Below, piece after piece: positions 1-6,206 of a stretch of 7,238 nucleotides of DNA; position 1 is the stretch's first letter; each line of letters starts with the position of its first letter. This DNA is from Pseudomonadota bacterium (lineage in GTDB: Bacteria; Pseudomonadota; Gammaproteobacteria; Xanthomonadales; Rhodanobacteraceae): positions 1-7,238 of the forward strand of contig JAEYZH010000037.1 of NCBI GenBank assembly GCA_023430685.1. Reading direction: 5' to 3'. The notes beneath the pieces are model-generated. The model did no database searches and had not been told where the DNA came from. It saw nothing but the letters and a program-made list of their open reading frames with translations. The translations under genes were made by a program, and so were the position numbers.

Positions 1-2099
1 GGTGCGTCGTTGATGCCGTCGCCGACCGCGACGACGCGCGCGCCCTGCGCGCGCAAGTCGGCGAGCCGCGCGAGCTTGTCGGCGGGCCGCAGGCGCGCGT
101 GCCATGCGTCGATGCCGAGACGCGCGGCGACCGCGGCGACCTTCGAAGGCGCGTCGCCGCTCGCGATCTCGAGCGACAGTCCCGAGGCGCGCAGCGCGGC
201 CACCGCGTCCTGCGCGCCCGCGCGCACGCGCTCGGAGAGGTGGAACGCCGCGACAAGGCCGCGCTCGTCGGCGAGCACGACTGCGTCCTCGTGTTCGTCG
301 GCGATCACGCGATCGGGCAGTGCGTAGTCGGCGCGACCGAGCCGGAGGCGCCGCGCATCGATGGTTCCGGCGAGGCCGCCGCCGGCTTCGGCCGCGACAT
401 CGTTCGCGTTGCGCGGCGCGAGTTCGGCGCCGTGCGCCGCGATCGCGCGCGAGGCCGGATGGCGGCTGCCGCGCGCGAGTGCGGTCGCGAGCGCAAGTGC
501 TTCGTCGCGGTCGATGCCGGGGGCGGTCTCGATGCGATCGAGATCGAGTTCGGGTTCGGTCAGCGTGCCGGTCTTGTCGAATACCACGTGCGTCGCGCCC
601 GCGAGGTGTTCGATCGCATCGGGCTTCACCACGAGCACGCCTGCGCCCGCGAGCACGGCGAGTGCGCGCGTCAGCGCGGCCGGCACCGCGAGCGCGAATG
701 CGCAGGGGCAGGAGACGACGAGCACCGAGAGCGTCGCCGCGAATGCACGCGAAGGGTCGACCAGGATCCAGCCGATCGCGGTCAGCGTCGCGAGCACGAG
801 CACGCGCGCGACGAAGCCTGCAGCCGCGCGTTCTCCGGCCTGCGCGAGACGCGGTCGCGTCGTCGCCGCGCGCGTGACGAGCAGCGCGATGCCGGCGAGC
901 ACCGTCTCGCTGCCGACGCGCTCGACGAGGAGCTCGGCCGGGCCTTCGACGACCAGGCTTCCGGCGACGAGCGGATCGCCGCGACGCTTGCGCACTGGCG
1001 CGGATTCGCCCGAGAGCAGCGCCTCGTCGACACGGCAAGCGGCGCTCGCGAGCGTGCCGTCGGCCGGCACGCCGCTGCCCTCGGCGACATGCACGCGGTC
1101 GCCGGGCTTCAACTCCGCCGCGCCGACCCGTTCGAGCGAACCGTCGTCGCGGATGCGGTCGGCGAAGCGCGGCGCGAGCCGCGCGAGCGCGTCGGTGAGG
1201 TCACCCGCGCGATGGCGCGCGCGCATCTCGAGGTGGCGCCCGACCAGCAGGATGAACACAAACATGCTGACCGAGTCGAAATAGACCTCGACGCCGCCGC
1301 GCAGCGCCTCGAACACGCTTGCCGCGTAGATCAGCGCGATCGCGAGCGCGACCGGCACGTCGATGCCGAGCACGCGCGCGCGCAACGCGCGGCGCGCGCC
1401 TTCGAAGAACGGGCGCGCGGAATAGAAGACGACGGGCGTCGCGACCAGCAGGCCGAACCAGCGCAGCAGGTCGCGCGTGCTGTCGTCGATGCCGTGGAAT
1501 GCGCCGAGGTAGAGCCCGGTCGCGTACATCATCGCCTGCATCGCGCCGAAGCCCGCGACGACGAGGCGCTTGAGCGCCGCACGGGACTCGCGCTGGCGCG
1601 CGTCGTCGATCGCCTCGGCATCGAGCGGGAGCGCTTCATAGCCGGTGCGCGCGAGCGCCTCGACCACGTGTTCGAGTGAAGTGACATCCGGACGCCAGAC
1701 CACGCGCGCGCGGCGCGCGGTCGCATTGACCTGCACGCGCTCGATGCCCGGCACCGCGCCGAGCGAACGTTCGATCAGCCAGACGCAGGCGCTGCAGCGG
1801 ATGCCGTCCACGAGCAGCACGGCCTCGCGCGTGCCGTCCGCGGCATCGCGCACGAGGTGGCGTTCGATGCCCGGACGCGACCACGCCTGTCCGGACGCGC
1901 GCGCGGCGGACGGACGTTGCGCGGGTTCGCTGCGCAGGCGGTAGTAGTCGGCGAGTCCGAGCTGCTCGATCCATTCGGCCGCAGCGCGACAACCGTGGCA
2001 GCACATCGTGCGCGGCTGGCCGCCGATCGTCGCGACCGGTGCGTCGCGCTCAGGCAGCGCGTCGCCGCAGTGCCAGCACGCGTGCGCGTCGATGGTCAT
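1..2099 (-). CDS. ccoI: CcoI/FixI-type copper-transporting P1B ATPase, 3' end cut by window edge
   Basis: This is an inner-membrane Cu(+) ATPase; the CcoI/FixI branch supplies copper for the CuB centre of cbb3 oxidase. I translated 699 codons, open to the left edge. Residues 8-37 hold a Cys-rich N-terminal metal site (CWHCG, then CCHGC). An HMA domain spans about 93-136 with CxxC in GIRCSACVW (102-105). Hydrophobic segments lie near 178-200, 212-229, 245-264, 274-288 and 431-480, the last carrying the ion-binding CPC motif (464-466). The actuator loop is SGES (363-366) where many P-type ATPases have TGES. The phosphorylation motif is DKTGTLT (508-514, Asp508), the nucleotide-site HP is in SRHPAS (545-550), and the hinge GDGINDAP starts at 693, where the window ends. 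About 100 residues and the last membrane helices should be missing. The ATG overlaps the stop of the CcoH-like gene as ATGA, so translation is probably coupled. Placement directly after ccoNOQP and ccoH argues for CcoI rather than a detoxification CopA. Confidence 0.95.
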   Translation of the reverse strand, partial: MTIDAHACWHCGDALPERDAPVATIGGQPRTMCCHGCRAAAEWIEQLGLADYYRLRSEPAQRPSAARASGQAWSRPGIERHLVRDAADGTREAVLLVDGIRCSACVWLIERSLGAVPGIERVQVNATARRARVVWRPDVTSLEHVVEALARTGYEALPLDAEAIDDARQRESRAALKRLVVAGFGAMQAMMYATGLYLGAFHGIDDSTRDLLRWFGLLVATPVVFYSARPFFEGARRALRARVLGIDVPVALAIALIYAASVFEALRGGVEVYFDSVSMFVFILLVGRHLEMRARHRAGDLTDALARLAPRFADRIRDDGSLERVGAAELKPGDRVHVAEGSGVPADGTLASAACRVDEALLSGESAPVRKRRGDPLVAGSLVVEGPAELLVERVGSETVLAGIALLVTRAATTRPRLAQAGERAAAGFVARVLVLATLTAIGWILVDPSRAFAATLSVLVVSCPCAFALAVPAALTRALAVLAGAGVLVVKPDAIEHLAGATHVVFDKTGTLTEPELDLDRIETAPGIDRDEALALATALARGSRHPASRAIAAHGAELAPRNANDVAAEAGGGLAGTIDARRLRLGRADYALPDRVIADEHEDAVVLADERGLVAAFHLSERVRAGAQDAVAALRASGLSLEIASGDAPSKVAAVAARLGIDAWHARLRPADKLARLADLRAQGARVVAVGDGINDA

Positions 2100-2317
2100 T
2101 GCGCGGGCTCGGGTGACTGCTCCGGCGGCGCGTCGGCCGGCTCGGTCGTCGGCACCTTGAACACGCGCGCGCCGGTCGGCACCGGTTCGTCCGCGTGCCG
2201 CGCACCGAGCACGATCATCCAGATGCAGCCTGCGAGCGAGGCGAGCAGGATCGCGAGGCCGAGCCACGCCACCGGTTGCCGGTACCAGCCGCCGCGTGGG
2301 GTTGGTTCGCGGGCCAT
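2096..2317 (-). CDS. ccoH: Short CcoH/FixH-like single-pass membrane protein (73 aa)
   Basis: This is a small membrane protein with one hydrophobic helix at about residues 16-37, preceded by WYRQPVAW (11-18). After the helix comes a short segment (ARHADEPVPTGARVFKVP, 39-56) and a Pro/Glu/Ala-rich tail (57-73). A WYRQ-type start, one helix and a following xxHAD stretch resemble the N-terminus of FixH/CcoH, which assists cbb3 assembly and lies beside ccoI. However, FixH proteins usually have about 150 or more residues with an extracytoplasmic domain that is absent here. The name therefore rests on position and the N-terminal resemblance, and the reduced form is odd. The start is 13 bases after the ccoP stop with no strong Shine-Dalgarno sequence. 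The stop overlaps the ccoI start by 4 bases. An alternative is an unrelated small operon subunit. The gene itself is well supported by the tight spacing; the function is moderately supported. Confidence 0.7.
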   Translation of the reverse strand: MAREPTPRGGWYRQPVAWLGLAILLASLAGCIWMIVLGARHADEPVPTGARVFKVPTTEPADAPPEQSPEPAQ

Positions 2318-2330
2318 CGCGGTGGCGGCC

Positions 2331-3230
2331 TCAGCCCCTGCCTTTGGACTGCGCGTGCAGCCAGGCCATGATCACGTGCACCTCGGCATCATCGAGACGC
2401 GACTTCCATGCGGGCATCCGGCCGGCGCGACCGTGGTTGATCGTGTGCCGGATCGTCTCGAGGTCGCCGCCGTAGAGCCAGATCGAATCGGTGAGGTCGG
2501 GTGCGCCGAGCGCCTTGTTGCCCTTGCCGTCGACGCCGTGGCAGGCCGCGCAGACCGGGAACTGCACCTGGCCCGCGGCCGCGGCGGCCTTGTCGTGCGG
2601 CGCCCCCGAGAGGCTCAGCACGTAGTTCGCGAGCTTGTCGGTGCCGCCTTCGCCGAGCGCGGGTCCGAGCGGTGGCATCGTGCCGTGGCGTCCTTCGAGG
2701 ATGCTCGCGCGGATCGCCTCTTCGTCGCCGCCGTACAGCCAGTCGGTGTCGGTGAGGTCCGGTGCCCCGAGCAGCACGTTGCCCTGCGCGGTGCGGCCGT
2801 GGCAGCCCGCGCAGTTGTCGACGAACATGCGTTCGCCGATGCGCACCGCCGACGGATTGGTCGAGAGCTTGGCGATCGGCAGCGACAGGTAGAACTGCTT
2901 GTACTCGCCGATGCGCGAGTTCATCGCGGCGATGTCGTCGGCGAGCTGGCCGCGCGAGGTCCAGCCGAGCAGTCCCTTCGAATTGCCGAAGCCCGGGTAC
3001 AGCGCGAGGTAGGCGAGGCCCCAGGCGAACATGCTCGCCGACAGGAACACCCACCAGCGCGGCAGCTTGCGCACGCCCTCGCGCAGCACGCCGTGCGCCC
3101 ATACGTGGCCGCTGGTGCCGTCGGGCTGCACCGGGATCTCGACGCGCTGTCCCCAGATGAACAGGAAGAACGTGATGCCCATGTTGAGCACCACGAGGAA
3201 CATCACCCACAACGACCAGCCGAGGCTCAT
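2331..3230 (-). CDS. ccoP: cbb3-type cytochrome c oxidase dihaem subunit CcoP
   Basis: CcoP is a membrane-anchored dihaem cytochrome c that passes electrons from soluble cytochromes towards CcoO and CcoN on the periplasmic side. The 299 residues match the usual CcoP length of about 300. Two hydrophobic helices lie at about 5-26 and 60-78, giving the N-terminal hairpin of longer CcoP forms. Two class I cytochrome c domains follow, with haem motifs CAGCH (140-144) and CAACH (227-231) and likely axial methionines M185 (GTMPP) and M272 (GRMPAW). The two halves share a near-repeated block, LGAPDLTD...WLYGGD (from 154 and 241), showing an internal duplication. The ATG at 3230 overlaps the ccoQ stop by 4 bases (ATGA). 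An in-frame upstream extension to 3491 lies over ccoQ and is not the start. Confidence 0.97.
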   Translation of the reverse strand: MSLGWSLWVMFLVVLNMGITFFLFIWGQRVEIPVQPDGTSGHVWAHGVLREGVRKLPRWWVFLSASMFAWGLAYLALYPGFGNSKGLLGWTSRGQLADDIAAMNSRIGEYKQFYLSLPIAKLSTNPSAVRIGERMFVDNCAGCHGRTAQGNVLLGAPDLTDTDWLYGGDEEAIRASILEGRHGTMPPLGPALGEGGTDKLANYVLSLSGAPHDKAAAAAGQVQFPVCAACHGVDGKGNKALGAPDLTDSIWLYGGDLETIRHTINHGRAGRMPAWKSRLDDAEVHVIMAWLHAQSKGRG

Positions 3231-3382
3231 GGCTCGTCTTCTCCGTCCTTCATCGGGATGCGCGCGAGCGCGTCGTACTTCTTCTTGTGGCGCTTGTTCC
3301 AGACCCAGATCCAGGTGCCGATGAAACTGAGCATCAGGATCACGGTGATCACGCCCACCACGTGGCCCCAGGCGGGACTCAT
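3227..3382 (-). CDS. ccoQ: cbb3-type cytochrome c oxidase small subunit CcoQ/FixQ
   Basis: This 51-residue protein begins MSPAWGHVVGVITVILMLSF. It has one hydrophobic helix at about 6-28, then a basic stretch NKRHKKKYDALAR (29-41) and an acidic end (DGEDEP). Size, single helix, the W..NKR.KK type motif and position between ccoO and ccoP are typical of CcoQ/FixQ, a non-catalytic subunit that stabilises the cbb3 complex. It overlaps ccoO by 4 bases at its start and ccoP by 4 bases at its stop, both ATGA junctions. Ribosomes finishing ccoO should therefore continue through ccoQ into ccoP. It is short enough to be missed by simple ORF length cut-offs. Confidence 0.95.
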   Translation of the reverse strand: MSPAWGHVVGVITVILMLSFIGTWIWVWNKRHKKKYDALARIPMKDGEDEP

Positions 3383-4038
3383 GGCGTCGTGCCCGCGTGG
3401 GTCGGCTGCACGATGCCGGGCTGCGGTCCGCGCGCGGTGCCGAGTCCCTGCAGGTACGCGACCAGCGCGTCGAGCGCGGTCTTGCCTTCAAGCGCCTTCG
3501 GGGCCGACGCGATGTCCGCGTCGGCGTACGGGTCGCCGAGCGTGCGCAGCGTGCGCATGCGCGCCATGATGTCGTCCGCGTCGATCGGCTCGTTCTCGAG
3601 CCACGGGTAGCCCGGCATGTTCGACTCCGGCACGACCTTGCGCGGATCGATCAGGTGCAGGCGCTGCCACTCGTCGGAGTACTTGCCGCCGATGCGCGCG
3701 AGGTCCGGGCCGGTGCGCTTGGAGCCCCATTGGTGCGGGCGGTCGTAGACCGATTCCTCGCCGACCGAGTAGTGGCCGTAGCGCTGCGTTTCGGCGCGCA
3801 ACGCGCGGATCATCTGGGTGTGGCAGAGGTAGCAGCCCTCGCGCACGTAGATGTCCTTGCCAGCGAGTCGCAGCGGGTCGTATGGCACGACGTCGGCGGT
3901 CGGGGCGATCGCGTGCGCGCGCATGAACAGCGGCGTGATCTCGGCGAGTCCGCCGAGCGACACCATGATCGCGATCGCGATGCCGAGCTTGCCGGCGTGC
4001 TTCTCGATCGCCTCGAAATACTTGTATCCACCTGCCAT
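3379..4038 (-). CDS. ccoO: cbb3-type cytochrome c oxidase monohaem subunit CcoO
   Basis: CcoO is the membrane-bound monohaem cytochrome c that relays electrons from CcoP to the haem b of CcoN. The 219 residues fit the family. A helix at about 17-40 (signal anchor) is followed by a periplasmic cytochrome domain with haem motif CYLCH (69-73). Strong family blocks follow: QRYGHYSVGEESVYDRP (85-101), WGSKRTGPDLARIGG (104-118) and VVPESNMPGYPWL (135-147), whose Met141 is the likely axial ligand. I chose the ATG at 4038 because GAAGG (4046-4050, minus strand) sits 7 bases upstream and MAGGYKYFEAIEKHAG matches a CcoO N-terminus. The in-frame ATG at 4122 would add 28 residues of hairpin-region sequence with no membrane or family character. 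The C-terminal residues overlap the ccoQ start by 4 bases. Confidence 0.97.
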   Translation of the reverse strand: MAGGYKYFEAIEKHAGKLGIAIAIMVSLGGLAEITPLFMRAHAIAPTADVVPYDPLRLAGKDIYVREGCYLCHTQMIRALRAETQRYGHYSVGEESVYDRPHQWGSKRTGPDLARIGGKYSDEWQRLHLIDPRKVVPESNMPGYPWLENEPIDADDIMARMRTLRTLGDPYADADIASAPKALEGKTALDALVAYLQGLGTARGPQPGIVQPTHAGTTP

Positions 4039-4152
4039 CGTGCTGCCTTCAGTTGAAAGGTGCGGCCATGGATGGCCGCTGCCGGGATGCCATCCTTCGA
4101 CGGCATTCCCGTCGCGGGACAACGGCCGAAGCCGCGAGCGCGGATGCGGGCA
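4039..4152 (-). promoter_or_regulatory. ccoN-ccoO intergenic spacer with predicted stem-loops
   Basis: This 114-base gap is the only sizeable one in an otherwise overlapping operon. It holds GCGGCCAT / ATGGCCGC as perfect inverted arms (4062-4069 and 4072-4079), foldable as a 7-bp stem with a 4-base loop. It also holds an arm pair at 4083-4091 and 4102-4111 with one bulged base, and an overlapping 6-bp alternative, CGACGG / CCGTCG (4098-4103 and 4109-4114). The two latter folds share bases and exclude each other. No U-tract follows, so a simple intrinsic terminator is unlikely. A role in mRNA processing or in adjusting the CcoN:CcoO ratio is inference. The ccoO ribosome site GAAGG at 4046-4050 is outside the stems. 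Confidence 0.5.
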
Positions 4153-5619
4153 TCAGCTCGCCACCGGCAGCGGCGCCGGCACCTGGTGCGGCACCGGCTC
4201 GGGGATCGGCACCGGGATCGGCGAGATCAGGTGCTTGCGCGCATCCGACGCGGTGTGCCAGAGGTTCCACGCCATCACGACCATGCCGATCACGATCAGC
4301 ACGCCGCCGAGGAAGCGCACGAGGTAGAGCGGCTTGACCGCGATCAGGCTGTCGATGAACGCGTACGTGAGCGAACCGTCGTCGCCGGTCGCGCGCCACA
4401 TCAGGGCCTCGGTCACGCCGGCCGCCCACATCGAGATCACGTACAGCAGCAGGCCCGAGGTGTGCAGCCAGAAATGCCATTCCATCGCGCCGCGCGAGTG
4501 CATCTCGGGCTTGCCGAGCGCGCGCGGCGCCATCGCGTACAGCGATCCGATCGTGATCATCGCGACCCAGCCGATCGAGCCCGCGTGCACGTGCGCGATC
4601 GTCCAGTCGGTGTAGTGCGAGAGCGCGTTGACCGACTTGATCGCCATCATCGAGCCTTCGAGGGTCGATGCCGCGTAGAACACCAGCGCGAGCACCATGA
4701 ACTTCGCGGCCGGGTCGGTCTTGAGCTTGTGCCACGAGCCGTTGAACGTGAGCAGGCCGTTCGCGGCCGAGCCCCAGCTCGGCATCAGCAGCACGAGCGA
4801 GAACGCCATGCCGACCGACTGCACCCAGTCGGGCAGCGCGGTGTACATCAGGTGGTGCGACCCGGCCCACATGTAGACCGAGATCAGCGCCCAGAAATTG
4901 ACGATCGAGAAGCGGTAGCTCCAGAGCGGCTGCTGCGCCTGGCGCGGCACGAAGTAGTACATCATCCCGAGGAAGCCCGCGGTCAGGAAGAACGCGACCG
5001 CGTTGTGGCCGTACCACCACTGCACCATCGCATCGACGGTGCCCGAGTAGATCGGATACGACTTGAACAGCGATACCGGCAGCACGAGGTTGTTGACGAT
5101 GTGCAGCAGGCCGACCGCGATGATGAACGCGCCGTAGTACCAGTTCGCGACATAGATGTGCTGGATGCGCCGACGCCGCAGCGTGCCGAAGAACACCGTG
5201 CCGAAGCTGACCCAGACCACCGCGATCAGCACGTCGATCGGCCACTCGGCCTCGGCGTATTCCTTGCTCTGGGTGAAACCGAGCGGTATGGTCACCATCG
5301 CGAGCACGCATGCGAGCTGCCAGCCCCAGAACGTCAGGTTCGCGAGTCGCGGCAGGGCGAGGCGCGTGTGGCCCGTGCGTTGCACGATGTAGTAGCAGGT
5401 GCCCATCAGCGCCGAACCGCCGAACGCGAAGATCACGCCGAAGGTGTGGTCCGGGCGCAGGCGACTGAACGTGAGCCAGGGCTGGTCGAAGTTGAGCGCA
5501 GGCCAGGCGAGCTGGGCCGCGACGAAGACGCCGAGGCCCATGCCGACGATGCCCCAGATCGCCGCGGCGAGCAGGAACAGTCGGACCACGTGGTCGTTGT
5601 AGGTTTCGGTGTTCGGCAT
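4153..5619 (-). CDS. ccoN: cbb3-type cytochrome c oxidase catalytic subunit I CcoN
   Basis: CcoN is the haem-copper oxygen reductase core. It reduces O2 to water at the haem b3-CuB site and pumps protons across the inner membrane. The 488 residues form about 12 hydrophobic helices, as in the family. Expected ligands are visible: H58 (low-spin haem b, in RPDHTF), H205 in WWYGHNAVAF and the pair H255-H256 in WAGSHHLMY (CuB), H343 (haem b3) and H345 (haem b) in AHVHAG. Y249 in SVYMWAG is at the place of the cross-linked tyrosine of cbb3 enzymes. LEGSMMAIKSVNALSHYTDW (320-339) is a family block. The ATG at 5619 starts MPNTETYNDHVVRLF, a normal N-terminus, although its Shine-Dalgarno (GGTG) is weak. 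The C-terminus (464-488) is an unusual Pro-rich tail with alternating P-x-P. It is first in the operon, behind an ANR/FNR box. Confidence 0.98.
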   Translation of the reverse strand: MPNTETYNDHVVRLFLLAAAIWGIVGMGLGVFVAAQLAWPALNFDQPWLTFSRLRPDHTFGVIFAFGGSALMGTCYYIVQRTGHTRLALPRLANLTFWGWQLACVLAMVTIPLGFTQSKEYAEAEWPIDVLIAVVWVSFGTVFFGTLRRRRIQHIYVANWYYGAFIIAVGLLHIVNNLVLPVSLFKSYPIYSGTVDAMVQWWYGHNAVAFFLTAGFLGMMYYFVPRQAQQPLWSYRFSIVNFWALISVYMWAGSHHLMYTALPDWVQSVGMAFSLVLLMPSWGSAANGLLTFNGSWHKLKTDPAAKFMVLALVFYAASTLEGSMMAIKSVNALSHYTDWTIAHVHAGSIGWVAMITIGSLYAMAPRALGKPEMHSRGAMEWHFWLHTSGLLLYVISMWAAGVTEALMWRATGDDGSLTYAFIDSLIAVKPLYLVRFLGGVLIVIGMVVMAWNLWHTASDARKHLISPIPVPIPEPVPHQVPAPLPVAS

Positions 5620-5642
5620 GCTGCACCAAGGCTGTGGACCGC

Positions 5643-5650
5643 GTATTTTC
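5643..5650 (-). promoter_or_regulatory. Candidate -10 element of the ccoN promoter
   Basis: On the minus strand this reads GAAAATAC, the only A/T-rich stretch in the leader. If the ANR/FNR box is centred at -41.5, transcription would start near 5638, and this element falls at the expected -10 place, giving a leader of about 19 bases before the ccoN ATG. The match to TATAAT is imperfect. This assignment depends on the box spacing and is inference. Confidence 0.45.
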
Positions 5651-5653
5651 GGC

Positions 5654-5675
5654 CAATCCGCTCGATCGCGGATTG
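5654..5675. repeat. Perfect inverted repeat in the ccoN promoter (possible operator)
   Basis: Arms CAATCCGC (5654-5661) and GCGGATTG (5668-5675) are exact reverse complements around a 6-base spacer TCGATC. Relative to the inferred ccoN start site near 5638 it covers about -16 to -37. It therefore sits on the -35 region and shares three bases with the ANR/FNR box. Two-fold symmetry of this size suits a dimeric DNA-binding regulator, and the position would suit a repressor or co-regulator. I do not recognise the sequence as the site of a named regulator. Confidence 0.5.
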
Positions 5676-5686
5676 ACCTGGATCAG
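5673..5686 (-). promoter_or_regulatory. ANR/FNR-type binding site upstream of ccoN
   Basis: The plus strand reads TTGACCTGGATCAG; on the ccoN strand it is CTGATCCAGGTCAA. Against the FNR/ANR consensus TTGAT-N4-ATCAA it keeps the TTGA and TCA cores in both half-sites with the right 4-base spacer. Its centre (5679.5) lies 60 bases upstream of the ccoN ATG, allowing a class II promoter with the start near 5638 and an A/T-rich -10 in place. FNR/ANR/FixK control of cbb3 operons under low oxygen is well established. The site could also affect the divergent yjbR-family gene. Confidence 0.8.
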
Positions 5687-5691
5687 GACAT

Positions 5692-5710
5692 GATGCCGCA
5701 GTTCGGCATC
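5692..5710. repeat. Inverted repeat between ccoN and the yjbR-family gene
   Basis: Arms GATGCCG (5692-5698) and CGGCATC (5704-5710) are exact reverse complements around CAGTT. It lies just upstream of the ANR/FNR box as seen from ccoN, and 57 bases before the divergent ATG at 5767. It may be a regulator site or a hairpin in a plus-strand leader. No function can be assigned, and chance is possible in GC-rich DNA. Confidence 0.35.
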
Positions 5711-5766
5711 GCCAGTGCGACAGCGCGTCGCGGATCGCCGCACGCCGGCAGCTGAACGGGGGTGTG

Positions 5767-6147
5767 ATGAAGCAGCCGGTGACGGGCATGGGCGAGGCCG
5801 ACCTCGAGGCGCTGTGCGGCGGCTGGCCCGGCGTCACGCACTCGGTCAAGTGGGAAGTCGACCTGGTCTACAGCGTCGCGAACAAGATGTTCGCGGTGAT
5901 GTGCACGATCGGCCCCGAGCGCGGACGCCTGTCGTTCAAGGTCGACCCCGAACGTTTCCTCGAACTCGGCGACCAGCCCGGCATGGCGCCGGCGCATTAC
6001 ATGGCACGCGCGTTCTGGATCAGCGTGACCGAACCCGAGCGCTTCGACCGCGACGAACTCGCCGCTTACGTTCGCCGTTCCTACGAACTCGTGCGCGCGA
6101 ACCTGTCGAAGAAGCTGCAGGCGACGCTCTCCGACCCGCCGGCGTGA
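5767..6147 (+). CDS. MmcQ/YjbR family small cytoplasmic protein
   Basis: This 126-residue soluble protein is transcribed divergently from ccoN. Features of the MmcQ/YjbR family (double-wing CyaY-like fold) are visible. The N-terminal helix and WPGVTHSVKWEVDLVYSV correspond to the usual LPG.....KW...L.FSV pattern. KMFAVM is followed by LSFKVDPERFLEL and QPGMAPAHYMAR, and the C-terminal helix holds RRSYELVRANLSKKLQ. No signal peptide or membrane segment is present. The family is described as DNA-binding-like or unknown, with no established reaction, so I give no specific function. I chose the ATG at 5767, behind a run of G (5758-5762); a GTG directly before it (5764) is the alternative and adds one residue. 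Its stop TGA overlaps a GTG that may start the kinase gene, suggesting an operon. Confidence 0.9.
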   Translation: MKQPVTGMGEADLEALCGGWPGVTHSVKWEVDLVYSVANKMFAVMCTIGPERGRLSFKVDPERFLELGDQPGMAPAHYMARAFWISVTEPERFDRDELAAYVRRSYELVRANLSKKLQATLSDPPA

Positions 6148-6206
6148 CCGCAGCGGGTGGCCAGGCCGGGCAACGCTCGGGCGCGCCGCGGCCGCGATCC
6201 GCGCGC

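Noticed and set aside
99..1679. Long plus-strand open frame (526 codons) opposite the ATPase gene
   Set aside because: The translation is Arg/Glu/His/Asp-rich low-complexity with no domain. The minus strand carries an unmistakable P1B ATPase with all its motifs. Long antisense frames are expected in DNA this GC-rich.
1..2099. General copper-detoxification CopA or other metal P1B ATPase
   Set aside because: The CPC motif does indicate Cu(+) transport, but the Cys-rich N-terminal site, single HMA domain and position right after ccoNOQP and a ccoH-like gene favour CcoI.
3231..3491. N-terminal extension of CcoP to 3491
   Set aside because: This stretch encodes CcoQ and the end of CcoO in other frames. 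Its translation in the CcoP frame is Arg-rich shadow sequence.
1857..3569. Plus-strand open frame of 570 codons opposite ccoI, ccoH, ccoP, ccoQ and part of ccoO
   Set aside because: It crosses several real genes in antisense, has no recognisable domain and has a composition typical of a shadow frame.
4039..4122. Upstream ATG at 4122 as the start of CcoO
   Set aside because: It would add 28 residues from the stem-loop spacer with no family similarity. The ATG at 4038 has a well-placed GAAGG and the typical CcoO N-terminus.
4039..4152. Intrinsic terminator after ccoN
   Set aside because: The stems are plausible but no T-run follows on the minus strand, and the operon clearly continues with ccoO.
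4060..5676. Plus-strand open frame of 538 codons opposite ccoN
   Set aside because: Its product is rich in Arg, His, Asp and Glu repeats, the mirror of a membrane protein gene. CcoN on the other strand has every expected haem and copper ligand.
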